The notes beneath the pieces were generated by a model. The model was not told the DNA's origin. It did not search any database and saw nothing but the letters and a program-made list of their open reading frames with translations. This document shows, in pieces, positions 33,182 through 42,064 of a stretch of 64,000 bases of DNA; position 1 is the stretch's first letter, and each line of letters starts with the position of its first letter. The position numbers were made by a program, and so were the translations under genes. This DNA comes from Actinoplanes sp. KI2. Its GTDB lineage: Bacteria > Actinomycetota > Actinomycetes > Mycobacteriales > Micromonosporaceae. The stretch spans positions 62,001 through 126,000 of the forward strand of contig NZ_JAOSZE010000031.1 of assembly GCF_025630775.1 (NCBI RefSeq). The letters are read 5' to 3'.

Positions 33182-34309
33182 CTATGCGAAGGCGGCGTCC
33201 ACGTCGGCCGCGGTCAGGCCGAAGTCGGCCAGGTCGTAGTGGTGGGCCGGGCCGCGCGGCTCGGCCTGCAGCGACGTCATGGCGGCCCGCGCCTCGGCGG
33301 TCAGGGGCGATCCGATCCGCTCGTAAACGGACTCGACCGTGCCGATCGGATCCGCCACGAAGTCGTCGTAGTCGACGTCGATGAAGTGCGCGGGGTCGTG
33401 CCGCTCGCGTTCGGTCGCGAACCGCCGCAGCCCGCGTGACCACAGCTCCAGCTGCGCCCGGCCGAGCACCTCGCCCCGGAACAGCTCCGACCAGCCCTCG
33501 GAGGCGCGCGCATTCAGACTGCACACCGAGGCGATGACGGTCCGCGGCGCGCGATGTGTCTGGATGACCACCGCGTCCGGGTAGACGGCGAGCAGCGCGT
33601 CCAGCGCGAACAGGTGACTCGGGTTCTTCAGCACCCAGCGCCGATCGCGGTCGTTCGAACCGATCAGCTGCAGGTTGCGCCGGTGCCGGCGATAGGCGGC
33701 CGTCCAGTCCTGCGAGCTCAGCCGGCGCGAGTACGACGGGATGTGCGCGAGGCACTCGAAGGACACCGAGGTCATCGACTGGACGAGCAGCCGCCAGCAC
33801 TCCTCGACCTGGTCGGCCGCGGTGTAGTGCACCCCGGTGAACTCCGGGTCGGTCACGTGATGCTGCTCGTATCCGGCCTGGAGGGCGGCGAAGAACGGGT
33901 TGGACTCCCAGGTGTCGCGGGGCGGCCGGGGCTGCGGCGCCTCGGTCAGCCACAGCTCGAGGCCCTGATGCGCCGGGTCGGCGGCGAGCAGCCGGTGCAG
34001 CGCGGTGGTGCCGGTGCGCGGCAGGCCGGTCACGAAGATCGGCCGGGGCACCGGCACCGCGGCGTGCTCCGGGTGCTGTTGCCAGGCCGCCTCGCTGAGC
34101 AGCCGGGAAACCAGCGCCGCGCGCAGCAGGCCCCGGGACACCTTGCTGCCGGCCGGGGTCAGGGCCGCTTCCGTCCCGTACGCGAAAAGCAGCGTTTCCA
34201 GTCCCTCGCGATACCCGTCGTCGTCGCCGAAGTCGTCGAGCCCGGTGAGGCGGGTCGCGGACGCGTGCAGATCCTCGACCGTGCCGACGTCCGTCCGCGT
34301 GCTTGGCAT
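33182..34309 (-). CDS. Sulfotransferase-family protein, Rv3529c-like
   Basis: A 375-residue protein with the PAPS-binding 5'-phosphosulfate loop RPIFVTGLPRTGTTALHRLL (about 88-107) and a later WVLKNPSHLFALDALLAVYPDA 3'-phosphate region with THR. Length and context match Rv3529c, third member of the Rv3529c-3531c set in the M. tuberculosis cholesterol region, here in the same gene order. The acceptor is unknown: a sterol hydroxyl or carrier is possible, as is a non-sulfating role. It is nine bases after the SDR stop codon in a KstR-controlled operon. Confidence 0.85.
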   Translation of the reverse strand: MPSTRTDVGTVEDLHASATRLTGLDDFGDDDGYREGLETLLFAYGTEAALTPAGSKVSRGLLRAALVSRLLSEAAWQQHPEHAAVPVPRPIFVTGLPRTGTTALHRLLAADPAHQGLELWLTEAPQPRPPRDTWESNPFFAALQAGYEQHHVTDPEFTGVHYTAADQVEECWRLLVQSMTSVSFECLAHIPSYSRRLSSQDWTAAYRRHRRNLQLIGSNDRDRRWVLKNPSHLFALDALLAVYPDAVVIQTHRAPRTVIASVCSLNARASEGWSELFRGEVLGRAQLELWSRGLRRFATERERHDPAHFIDVDYDDFVADPIGTVESVYERIGSPLTAEARAAMTSLQAEPRGPAHHYDLADFGLTAADVDAAFA

Positions 34310-34318
34310 GCCGACCCC

Positions 34319-35095
34319 TCAGTGGTGGAACTCGCCGCAGTTGACGTCGAGGCACTGTCCGGTGATGCCACGGGCCATCCCGGAAATCAGGAACAGCACG
34401 GCGTCGGCGACCTCGTCCGGCTCCGGCAGCCGGCGCAGGTCGGTGGTGGCCGCGACCTCGTCATAGATCTGCTGGGGCGGCACCCCGCGCTGCTCGGCCT
34501 GGTAGTCGAACCACCAGCGCAGGCTGTCCGCCCAGATCCAGCCGGGGGCAACGGAATTCACCCGTACGCCCTGCGGCCCGAGCTCGCCGGCCAGGTTCTG
34601 CGCGACCGCGAGGAGCCCGGCCTTGGCCAGCTTGTACGGCCCGAACGGCTTCCGCGAGTGCCGCAGCACGGCCGAGTTCACCATCACGACCGAGCCGCCG
34701 GACTCGATCAGCGCGGGGGTGAGCAGCCGGGTCAGCCGCAGCGCCGCCAGCACGTTGACCTCGAAGTTGGCCCGCAGCTCGTCGAAGTCCACCTTGCCCA
34801 GGCTGCGCATCGGCGGCATCGCGAAGGCGTTGTTCACCAGGGCGTCGACCCGGCCGAACTCGCCGAGCGCGGCCCGCACCAGCGACGCGGTCGCGGCCTC
34901 GTCGGTGAGATCGGTCGGCGCCACCAGGGCTCGCCGGCCGGCCGCCTCCACCTTTCCCGCCACCTCGCTCAAATACGATTCCGTCCGGGCGGCCAGCACC
35001 ACGTCGGCGCCGGACTGCGCGGCGCGCGCCGCGACCGCTTGGCCCAGGCCGGGACCGACCCCGGCGACCACCACGACCTTGTCGGCGAGCAGCAT
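34319..35095 (-). CDS. Short-chain dehydrogenase, Rv3530c-like
   Basis: A 258-residue SDR with the loop VVVAGVGPGLGQAVAA (9-24; the usual TGxxxGxG reads AGVGPGLG), NNAF instead of NNAG, a Ser in VNSAVLRHSRKPFGPYKLAK with Y-x-x-x-K, and a C-terminal GITGQCLDVNCGEFHH. These deviations and the GQCLDVNCGEFHH ending fit Rv3530c. It is four bases downstream of the Rv3531c-like gene. Substrate unknown, expected to be a steroid-derived alcohol or CoA ester. Confidence 0.85.
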   Translation of the reverse strand: MLLADKVVVVAGVGPGLGQAVAARAAQSGADVVLAARTESYLSEVAGKVEAAGRRALVAPTDLTDEAATASLVRAALGEFGRVDALVNNAFAMPPMRSLGKVDFDELRANFEVNVLAALRLTRLLTPALIESGGSVVMVNSAVLRHSRKPFGPYKLAKAGLLAVAQNLAGELGPQGVRVNSVAPGWIWADSLRWWFDYQAEQRGVPPQQIYDEVAATTDLRRLPEPDEVADAVLFLISGMARGITGQCLDVNCGEFHH

Positions 35096-35099
35096 GGGC

Positions 35100-36254
35100 T
35101 CAGCCCAGCATCCGGGCCGCGGTGGCGGCCTGCCGCTCGCGGATCCGGGCCCGCCACTGCGCGGAATCGATCGGTTCGTAGTAGGGCAGCTGCTTGGGCA
35201 GGTCGTCCACGGCGATCACTTCCGTTCGAGGGCCGTCGGCGTCGGTGAGCACGCGGGACACCCGTTGCCAGCGCAGTTGCACATAACCGCGGTCGTGGCC
35301 GGTGCGTTCGATCCAGTTCGCGAGTGCCGGGTCACGCTCGCTGATCACGTACCGGATCATGCCGTCCGGGTCGACCCGTGCCTGCGGCACGGTGAGGCTG
35401 GTCTGGTGGTTGACGTAGTCGAGCGAGACGTACCACATGCTGCCCAGCTGGAGGCCCTGGTACGGCGCGTCGCCGGCCGGGACGGTGACCACCATGGCCT
35501 GGTCGTCGGCGAGCTCGTAGTGCCCGGCCGAGGAGTACTGGGTGGCCAGCCCGCCGGGGGTGAGCCGCGGCGGTGTCAGCGTGTTCACCGGCAGGTTCAG
35601 GTAGAACCGCTCGGCGAACGCCAGGAACGTGCGGATCCGGCCGACGAGCATCTTGCCGGCCACGGCGTACCGCTTGGCGACGGTTTCCATGGTGAGCGGC
35701 GGTGGCGCGGCGCCGGCCCGATCGGCGCGGTGGATGCGCAGCATGCCCGGCCGTTCGTGCCAGTCGCTGAACACCTCGCGCACCACGAGCATGGCCGAGC
35801 CGGGCGCGAGCGGGAACGCGTTGCGGCCCGACAGCCCGGGACCGAACCGGATCTCGAAGGAACCATCGTGATCGATCTCGATCGCCCGGTCGTCGAACGC
35901 GGCGAGGCTGCCCGGCACGTTCACCGGCGAGTACGACCCGTCGAGGATCTGGAAGCTCAGATCGGTGGTGCTGCCCCGGCGCCCGGTCACCACGTACTCG
36001 GCGTCGTCGCGCAGCCAGGCGTGGAAGTACAGCGTGTCCGGGTTGTCGAGACCCATTTTCGTGTACGGGCCGGTCGAGCGCACGAAGTAGGGGAAGTCGC
36101 GGTCGAACGCCCACGCCATCTGGATCGATGCCCGGATGCCGCCGGCCAGATAGTCCTGACCCTCGATCAGGTCTTGTGGGCCACGGATGTGGGGGGCTTC
36201 GGCGACGACGCGCTCGGCTTCCGCGATGGCGTCGGCGAACGGCTCGGTAAGCAC
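35100..36254 (-). CDS. Conserved protein of the cholesterol regulon, Rv3531c-like (DUF1214-type)
   Basis: A 384-residue soluble protein without signal peptide. MAWAFDRDFPYFVRSTGPYTKMGLDNPDTLYFHAWL near the start and DPDGMIRYVISERDPALANWIE near the end recall DUF1214/DUF1254 proteins and the Rv3531c protein; this is recollection. Catalytic function is not established. GTG 36254 begins nine bases from a perfect KstR operator and has no ribosome site, suggesting a leaderless message. It leads a three-gene operon (this gene, SDR, sulfotransferase-like) in the same order as Rv3531c-3529c. Confidence 0.82.
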   Translation of the reverse strand: MLTEPFADAIAEAERVVAEAPHIRGPQDLIEGQDYLAGGIRASIQMAWAFDRDFPYFVRSTGPYTKMGLDNPDTLYFHAWLRDDAEYVVTGRRGSTTDLSFQILDGSYSPVNVPGSLAAFDDRAIEIDHDGSFEIRFGPGLSGRNAFPLAPGSAMLVVREVFSDWHERPGMLRIHRADRAGAAPPPLTMETVAKRYAVAGKMLVGRIRTFLAFAERFYLNLPVNTLTPPRLTPGGLATQYSSAGHYELADDQAMVVTVPAGDAPYQGLQLGSMWYVSLDYVNHQTSLTVPQARVDPDGMIRYVISERDPALANWIERTGHDRGYVQLRWQRVSRVLTDADGPRTEVIAVDDLPKQLPYYEPIDSAQWRARIRERQAATAARMLG

Positions 36255-36263
36255 GGTTCATGC

Positions 36264-36277
36264 TAGAACGCGTTCTA
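36264..36277. promoter_or_regulatory. KstR operator for the Rv3531c-3529c-like operon
   Basis: TAGAACGCGTTCTA, perfect palindrome and full consensus match, nine bases upstream of the GTG at 36254. Confidence 0.85.
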
Positions 36278-36318
36278 ATCTCGGGTCAACGTGCCCATCG
36301 GCGTCCCTTGACCACCGC

Positions 36319-36332
36319 TAGAACATGTTCCA
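36319..36332. promoter_or_regulatory. KstR operator for the zinc dehydrogenase gene
   Basis: TAGAACATGTTCCA fully matches TnnAACnnGTTnnA and ends 10 bases before the ATG at 36343. The divergent region therefore has one operator per gene, 55 bases apart. Confidence 0.85.
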
Positions 36333-36342
36333 CTCTTGAGCG

Positions 36343-37323
36343 ATGCGGGCGTTCCGAATGTTCGACTGGGGTGCGGCACCGTCGCACGAGGAGGTGCCCG
36401 TGCCGGAGCCCGGCGCCGGGCAGGTGCTGGTGCGCGTGGCCGGGTGCGGGCTGTGCCGGTCAGATCTGACCATGCAGCAGATGCCCCGGCCGGTCGGCGA
36501 GAAGCTGGGCTGGCAGATGCCGTTCACCCTCGGCCACGAGACGGCCGGCCGGCTGGACGACGGCTCGCCGGTCGCGCTGGTCGCCACCGCCTCGTGCGGG
36601 CGGTGCCGGCTGTGCGTGCGCGGCCTGGAGAGCGTCTGCCCGCACGGCCTGACCGGCCGCGGCTACGGGCGGGACGGCGGCCTCGCCGAATACGTGCTCG
36701 CCGACCGGCGCAGCGTGCTGCCGCTGGGCGACCTCGACCCGCGACACGCCGGTCCGCTCACCGACGCGGGCGCCACCGCGTACCACGCGGTGCGGCGGGC
36801 GCTCCCGCGCATCGTTCCGGGCGGCACGACCGTGGTGATCGGCGCGGGCGGGCTGGGCGCGTTCGCGGTGCAGTTCCTGCGCGTGCTGACCGCCACCACG
36901 GTGATCGCGGTCGATCCGGCGGAGACCCGCCGGGCGTACGCGGAATCGGTCGGCGCCCATCAGGTTCTGTCCGGTTTGGAGCTTCTCCCCCGCCGGCTCG
37001 GCGCCGATGCGGTGCTCGATTTCGTCGGCGCCGACCAGACCATTGCGGCCGGGATCGCGGCGGTCCGGCCCGGCGGCGCGTACGGGCTGATCGGCTCGGC
37101 CGGCGGACGGCTCGACCGGCCCTGGTTCGGCACGCTGCCCCGCGACGGCGAGGTCTTCACCTTCCAGGGCTCGACGATCGCCGACGCCCAGGAGGTCATC
37201 GCGCTGGCCGCGGCCGGGCTGGTGCGCAACCAGGTGGAGGAGTTCCCGTTCGAGAAGGTTGAGGAGGCGTACGAGCGGCTGGCGACCGGCACGCTCACCG
37301 GCCGCGCCGTCATCGTGCTGTGA
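36343..37323 (+). CDS. Zinc-dependent alcohol dehydrogenase
   Basis: A 326-residue medium-chain dehydrogenase. Catalytic zinc: Cys in GCGLCRSDLT (about 37) and His-Glu in LGHETAG (about 66); structural zinc cysteines in SCGRCRLCVRGLESVC; nucleotide loop VIGAGGLGAFAVQFL. It is shorter than the dehydrogenase at 16496 and only distantly alike. A monocistronic KstR-controlled gene, apparently leaderless. Possible substrates are steroid side-chain alcohols; not established. Its 3' end overlaps the convergent gene by 14 bases. Confidence 0.85.
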   Translation: MRAFRMFDWGAAPSHEEVPVPEPGAGQVLVRVAGCGLCRSDLTMQQMPRPVGEKLGWQMPFTLGHETAGRLDDGSPVALVATASCGRCRLCVRGLESVCPHGLTGRGYGRDGGLAEYVLADRRSVLPLGDLDPRHAGPLTDAGATAYHAVRRALPRIVPGGTTVVIGAGGLGAFAVQFLRVLTATTVIAVDPAETRRAYAESVGAHQVLSGLELLPRRLGADAVLDFVGADQTIAAGIAAVRPGGAYGLIGSAGGRLDRPWFGTLPRDGEVFTFQGSTIADAQEVIALAAAGLVRNQVEEFPFEKVEEAYERLATGTLTGRAVIVL

Positions 37324-38338
37324 CCGGCCGGTCCAGGCCGAGACTCGGGTGCGCAGGTCCGCCCAACTGCGCCGAGATCCGGTCGAGCAGGTGCCAGGTC
37401 TTGCGTTCCTCGGCGGCGGCCGCAGGCCCGTCGTCGTCCGCCTGCTCCCAGGCGGCCGCGCTCGATGCCACGCTCGAGGCGACCGAGGCCCATTCGTAGC
37501 CGCGCAGGACAACGATTGCTGGGCGGCCCGCCGCGCGTCCGGCGATCCGTGCCCGGATGTCCGCGTCGATGCGTCGGTCCCGCTTCCGGGCCTCGATCTG
37601 GTACTGGGTGATGAACTCACCGTCGGCCGGCGTGCGGTCGCCGCCGTCGTCCGGGAGGAGCCCGTCCAGCACCAGCCGCCATTCGCGGACCGTCAGCGTG
37701 ACCGGATAGCGGCGCCTCGGTTCCAAGCCCAATTCCCGGATCGTGGTGTCGTCCGCCTCGATCAGGTCCGCCAGCCCGGACCTCACGGTGAACTCGCACC
37801 AGTCGGACCAGCCCGGCACCGTGGCGTCCTCCGCCGTCCCGCGGACCCGCCACCGGTAGGACCTGCCCGGCACCAGTTCGGTGTCTGGCTCCAGGACCGC
37901 CTGCCGGCCGGCGGCCACCGGAACGGTGCCGAGGCTCGACTGCTCCGACCCGTCCAGCGGCGCCTGCTCGAACGTGGCCTCGGCCGGCGTCGGCCCGGCC
38001 GCCGCGAAGGTCACCGCCAGGGTAGGTCCGACCGTGTCGAGCACCGGGCGCGCCGGCCCTCGGACACAGCCCGACAAGCCGTTCGTGGCCAGCCGTATCG
38101 GTAGCGGCACGCCCACCGCCTGCCCGCTGCTCGGCGACCGGGGTGCGGGTGTCGGGTCGATTCTGATCACGCAGGTGGCGGCACCCGGCTCAGCGGCACC
38201 CGAGATGGACCGGCACAGGGCGACCGCGTCGTCGATCGTCGCCCGCCTCGGCTCGGCCGGGCCGCCGGCCAGCACCGCGGCGGACGCCGCGAGCACCCCG
38301 GCGATCGCCACGAATCGCCCGGCACTCGCCTTGATCAT
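37310..38338 (-). CDS. Secreted hypothetical protein with fibronectin-III-like domain
   Basis: A 342-residue protein with an N-terminal signal (RFVAIAGVLAASAAVLAGG) from ATG 38338; a GTG two codons earlier is an alternative. The middle contains LVPGRSYRWRVRGTAEDATVPGWSDWCEFTV, the tell-tale Y-x-W-R-V-R and W-S-x-W of a fibronectin-III-like fold, and a preceding DTVGPTLAVTFAAAGP strand. The C-terminal third is helical and charged. Six or so Cys may form disulphides. No known family recognised. It is divergent from the M15 peptidase gene by 55 bases. Confidence 0.65.
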   Translation of the reverse strand: MIKASAGRFVAIAGVLAASAAVLAGGPAEPRRATIDDAVALCRSISGAAEPGAATCVIRIDPTPAPRSPSSGQAVGVPLPIRLATNGLSGCVRGPARPVLDTVGPTLAVTFAAAGPTPAEATFEQAPLDGSEQSSLGTVPVAAGRQAVLEPDTELVPGRSYRWRVRGTAEDATVPGWSDWCEFTVRSGLADLIEADDTTIRELGLEPRRRYPVTLTVREWRLVLDGLLPDDGGDRTPADGEFITQYQIEARKRDRRIDADIRARIAGRAAGRPAIVVLRGYEWASVASSVASSAAAWEQADDDGPAAAAEERKTWHLLDRISAQLGGPAHPSLGLDRPVTAR

Positions 38339-38393
38339 CGGCACACTGTACGGGCAGGTCGCCGGAAGCGGAACAACGAGGCAGACTGCCTCC

Positions 38394-39293
38394 GTGCGAC
38401 TTCGGCGGCTGTTGACGACCCTGCTCGCGTGCGGGGTCGCGGCCGGCTGCGCAGGCCCCTCGCCCGCGCCGGCGCCGGCGACCGCACCCGGCGCGCCGGC
38501 CGCCACACCCTCGACGCCGGAAAACAGCCGAGGCCGCGGGCAGGCCGCCGCGCCGGAGCCGAGCCCGTCGGTCACCCGCGTCGGCGATGCCACCGCGGCC
38601 CCGGCCTGGCTCGGCACCCGGGTGCTGCCGGTCGGCGCCAACGGCTTCGCCGCCGCCCGGGCCACCCCGCCCGAGCTGCGGAATCGCTCGATCATCACGA
38701 CCGACTACCTCCCGCCGCCGGGGGACGGAAAGTTCCACGCGACGATCCGCGCCGTGCCGGCCGCGGTGCTCGCCCGCTCCAGCTGGACCAGCGCCTGCCC
38801 GGTGAAGGCCACCGACCTGCGATACGTCACGGTCGGCTTCCGCGGCTTCGACGGCCGGGCGCACACCGGCGAGATGCTGGTCCACCGGAGTGCCGCCAAC
38901 GGCCTGGTCAAGGTGTTCGGGCGGCTGTTCGCCGAGGGCTACCCGATCGAGGGGATGCGGATCACCAGCCGGGCCGCGCTCGACGCGCCGCCGACCGGGG
39001 ACGACAACCTGACCGACGCGTACGCCTGCCGCCCGGTCCGCGATGCGAAGGCCTGGTCGCAGCACGCCTACGGCCTGGCCGTGGACGTGAACCCGTTCCA
39101 GAACCCGTACCACAAGGGCAAGATCGTGCTGCCCGAGCTGGCCACCTCGTATCTCGACCGCGGCGCCGTGCGGCCCGGCATGATCGGGCCGGACGGGCCG
39201 GTGGTGGAGGCGTTCGCCGCCATCGGCTGGAAGTGGGGCGGCGCCTACCGCTCGCTGAAGGACTACATGCACTTCTCGGCCACCGGCGGCTGA
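38394..39293 (+). CDS. VanY-type D-alanyl-D-alanine carboxypeptidase (M15)
   Basis: A 299-residue exported zinc peptidase. GTG 38394 starts a signal peptide ending near AAGC, which may be a weak lipobox, then a Pro/Ala/Ser-rich spacer to about residue 75. The catalytic domain has the zinc motif SQHAYGLAVDVNPF (H-x6-D) at about 222 and the C-terminal WGGAYRSLKDYMHFS with the third zinc His. It should trim D-Ala from peptidoglycan stem peptides outside the membrane. Convergent with the next gene, with one base between stops. Confidence 0.88.
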   Translation: MRLRRLLTTLLACGVAAGCAGPSPAPAPATAPGAPAATPSTPENSRGRGQAAAPEPSPSVTRVGDATAAPAWLGTRVLPVGANGFAAARATPPELRNRSIITTDYLPPPGDGKFHATIRAVPAAVLARSSWTSACPVKATDLRYVTVGFRGFDGRAHTGEMLVHRSAANGLVKVFGRLFAEGYPIEGMRITSRAALDAPPTGDDNLTDAYACRPVRDAKAWSQHAYGLAVDVNPFQNPYHKGKIVLPELATSYLDRGAVRPGMIGPDGPVVEAFAAIGWKWGGAYRSLKDYMHFSATGG

Positions 39294-39294
39294 C

Positions 39295-40392
39295 CTAGAG
39301 GATGAGCTTGCCGAGCCGGGCCAGGGTCTCGTCGGCCTCGGCGACCAGGTCGGCCAGCACGGCGGCGACCGGGCGCACCTCGTTCATCCGGCCCACGATC
39401 TGACCGACCGGCATCGGCACCACCGTGGGGTCGCCGGACTCCATCAGCCGGGTGTGCGCCTCGGCCACGAGCAGGTTCTGCAGCGGCATCGGCAGCGGTT
39501 TCGGCGCATCGTCCTCGTTCCAGGCCTCGGTCCAGCGGTTGCGCAGCAGGCGGGCCGGCTTCCCGGAGTAGATCCGGCTGCGGACGGTGTCGCTCGACCG
39601 CGCCTTCAGCAGCGCCTCGCGCAGCGCCGACGACGTCTGGTACTCGGCCGTGCCGAGCCAGACCGAGCCCATCCACACCCCGCGCGCGCCGAGGGCGAGG
39701 GCGGCCGCGATCTGCCGGCCGCTGCCGATGCCGCCGGCCGCCAGCACCGGCACGTCCTCCCCCACCGCGTCGACCACCTCGGGCACCAGCACCATGCTGG
39801 CGATCTCGCCGGTGTGCCCGCCGGCCTCGTAGCCCTGGGCCACCACCAGATCGACGCCGCTCGCCACGTGGCTGCGGGCGTGGTCGGCCCGGCCGGCCAG
39901 CGCGGCCACCAGCAGGCCGTGCTCGTGGGCCTGGGCGATGACGTCCGGCGGGGGCGGGCCGAGAGCGTTCGCGATCAGCCGCGGGCGGTGGGTCAGCGCG
40001 ACCTCGACATGCGAGCGGGCCACCGAGTGCAGCCAGCCCAGCACGCCGGCCCGGCGGGACTCGTCCACCCCCAGCGGCGGCACGCCGAGACGCAGCAGGG
40101 TGCGCTCGACGAAGTCGCGGTGGCCCGGCGGGATCAGTTTGTCCAGGTCGGTGGCGGCGCCTTCGGTGGGCACGTGGCTGGGCATGACCACATCCACGCC
40201 GTACGGGCGGCCGTCGGTCGCCTGGTCGAGCCAGGTGAGCGCCTCGTCCAGCTCCTCGGCCTCGTTGTAGCGGACGCAGCCGAGCACGCCGAGGCCGCCG
40301 GCCCGGCTGATCGCGGCGACCACCTGCTCGGACGGGCTGAAGCCGACGATCGGCTGCTCGATGCCGAGCCGTTCGCACAGCTCAGTCCGCAT
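39295..40392 (-). CDS. Nitronate-monooxygenase-fold flavoprotein in the fadD19 operon
   Basis: A 365-residue FMN protein: GIEQPIVGFSPSEQVVAAISRAGGLGVLG at the N-terminus, VDLVVAQGYEAGGHTGEIA, PVLAAGGIGSGRQIAAALALGARGVWMGSVWL. It is a distant relative of IpdC. The ATG at 40392 lies within the fadD19 3' end (11-bp overlap), so the genes are co-translated and KstR-controlled. An enoyl-CoA or ketone reductase role for the sterol side chain is possible but not known; I recall no gene like it next to fadD19 in M. tuberculosis. Confidence 0.82.
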   Translation of the reverse strand: MRTELCERLGIEQPIVGFSPSEQVVAAISRAGGLGVLGCVRYNEAEELDEALTWLDQATDGRPYGVDVVMPSHVPTEGAATDLDKLIPPGHRDFVERTLLRLGVPPLGVDESRRAGVLGWLHSVARSHVEVALTHRPRLIANALGPPPPDVIAQAHEHGLLVAALAGRADHARSHVASGVDLVVAQGYEAGGHTGEIASMVLVPEVVDAVGEDVPVLAAGGIGSGRQIAAALALGARGVWMGSVWLGTAEYQTSSALREALLKARSSDTVRSRIYSGKPARLLRNRWTEAWNEDDAPKPLPMPLQNLLVAEAHTRLMESGDPTVVPMPVGQIVGRMNEVRPVAAVLADLVAEADETLARLGKLIL

Positions 40393-42004
40393 GGCTGACC
40401 TCCTCGGCGCCGGACGCGGCGGAATGCGACGCGGCGTACTCGTGGGCCCAGCGGTAGTCGGCCTTGCCGCTGATCGTGCGGGAGATCTCGGCGACCAGCC
40501 AGACCGCGCGCGGCACCTTGTAGCCGGCCACCTGGTGGCGCAGGTGCTCCTCGACCGCGACCAGGTCGACCCGGGCACCGGGGCGGGGCTGGATCAGCGC
40601 GGCGACCCGCTGGCCGAGGCGGTCGTCGGGCAGGCCGATGACCAGGGCGTCGAAGACGTCGGGGTGGGTCTTCAGGGCGCCCTCGACCTCCTCCGGGAAG
40701 ACCTTCTCGCCGCCGGTGTTGACGCAGGTCGCGCCGCGGCCGAGCAGGGTGATGGTGCCGTCCTCCTCGAGCCGGGCGAAGTCACCGGGCAGCGCGTACC
40801 GGACGCCGTCGATCTCGGTCAGCAGCTGAGCGGTCTTGACCGGGTCCTTGTAGTAGCCGAGCGGGAGATAGCCGCTCTTGGCGAGCCGGCCGACCGCGCC
40901 GGGCGGCACCGGCTTGCCGTCGTCGCCGAGCACCACGGTGGTCGGGCCGGGCATGACCCGCGGGTCCTCGATCGCGCCGCCGGGCACGTCGGCGACCACG
41001 CCCAGCCCGGTGAAGCCGGTCTCGGAGGCGCCGACCGCGTCGGTGACCAGCACGTTCGGCAGCAGGTCCAGGTATTGCCGCTTCACCACCGGGGAGAACA
41101 GGGCGCCGCTGGAGGAGACCGCGCCGAGCGAGGAGCCGTCGAAGTCGCCGGCCGCGTAGGCCTCGACGATCGGCCGGGCCATCGCGTCGCCGATCAGCAC
41201 GACCACGTTGACCCGGCGCCGGTCGATGGTGCGCCAGACCTCGTCGGCGTCGAAATGCGGCAGCATCACCACGGTGTCGCCGGCGAACAGCGCCATCAGC
41301 GCGGCCCACTGCGCGTTGCCGTGGATCAGCGGGGCCAGGCAGAGCCGGACCATCGGCTCGGCGCCGACACCGCGCGCGGACTGCTGCCACTCGTCCTCGA
41401 GCGGGATGCCGGTCATGAAGTCGACGCCGCCGCCGAGGGTGCGCCACACGTCCTCGTGGCGCCACAGCACACCCTTCGGGTAGCCGGTGGTGCCGCCGGT
41501 GTAGAGCAGGTAGACGTCGTCGGCCGAGCGCTCGCCGAAGTCCCGGCGCGGATCGCCGGCGGCCAGCGCCTCGTCGTAGTGGCAGTCGCCGGTGTCCTCA
41601 TCGGACCCGTCCGGCAGCACGACCACCGTGTGCAGGCCGGGCGTGGCGTCGCGCACGGCGGCCACCCGGGGCGCGAACCGGCGGTCGTGCACCAGGGCCG
41701 CGAGCTCGGCGTCCGCGAAGAGGAAGTGCAACTCGTTCTCGACGTACCGATAGTTGACGTTGACGACCGCGGCGCGCAGCTTGTAGACGGCGATCATCGC
41801 CACCACGGCCTCGATCGAGTTGCCCGCGTACAGCCCGACGTGGTCGCCCGGGCGCACGCCGCGATCATGCAGGAAATGCGCCAGCCGGTTGGCGCGCTCC
41901 TCGAGCTCGGCGTACGTGATGCTCTGCTCGCCGAAGAACACGGCGGTACGGTCGCCGAAGGCGTCGACCGCATGCTCGAACAGGTCCGCAATATTTGCCG
42001 CCAT
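40382..42004 (-). CDS. fadD19: Steroid side-chain acyl-CoA synthetase FadD19
   Basis: A 540-residue ANL-superfamily ligase. P-loop YTGGTTGYPKGVLWRHED, a D/T-loop VTDAVGASETGFTG and the GRGATCVNTGGEKVFPEEVE hinge with Lys in GYKVPRA...SGKADYRW are all present. Length, motifs and divergence from echA19 match Rv3515c, which activates C26/C24 carboxylated cholesterol side chains with ATP and CoA. ATG 42004 is 10 bases from a KstR-type site. The nitronate-monooxygenase-like gene is downstream and overlapping. Confidence 0.9.
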   Translation of the reverse strand: MAANIADLFEHAVDAFGDRTAVFFGEQSITYAELEERANRLAHFLHDRGVRPGDHVGLYAGNSIEAVVAMIAVYKLRAAVVNVNYRYVENELHFLFADAELAALVHDRRFAPRVAAVRDATPGLHTVVVLPDGSDEDTGDCHYDEALAAGDPRRDFGERSADDVYLLYTGGTTGYPKGVLWRHEDVWRTLGGGVDFMTGIPLEDEWQQSARGVGAEPMVRLCLAPLIHGNAQWAALMALFAGDTVVMLPHFDADEVWRTIDRRRVNVVVLIGDAMARPIVEAYAAGDFDGSSLGAVSSSGALFSPVVKRQYLDLLPNVLVTDAVGASETGFTGLGVVADVPGGAIEDPRVMPGPTTVVLGDDGKPVPPGAVGRLAKSGYLPLGYYKDPVKTAQLLTEIDGVRYALPGDFARLEEDGTITLLGRGATCVNTGGEKVFPEEVEGALKTHPDVFDALVIGLPDDRLGQRVAALIQPRPGARVDLVAVEEHLRHQVAGYKVPRAVWLVAEISRTISGKADYRWAHEYAASHSAASGAEEVSHAD

Positions 42005-42014
42005 CACCAGAAAG

Positions 42015-42028
42015 TAGAACCTGTTATT
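42015..42028. promoter_or_regulatory. KstR-type site between fadD19 and echA19
   Basis: TAGAACCTGTTATT matches TnnAACnnGTTnnA except the last base. It is 10 bases from the fadD19 start and 36 from echA19. Confidence 0.7.
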
Positions 42029-42064
42029 GTTCGTGACAAGCCCCAGCTTCGGTGGAGGAGAGCC

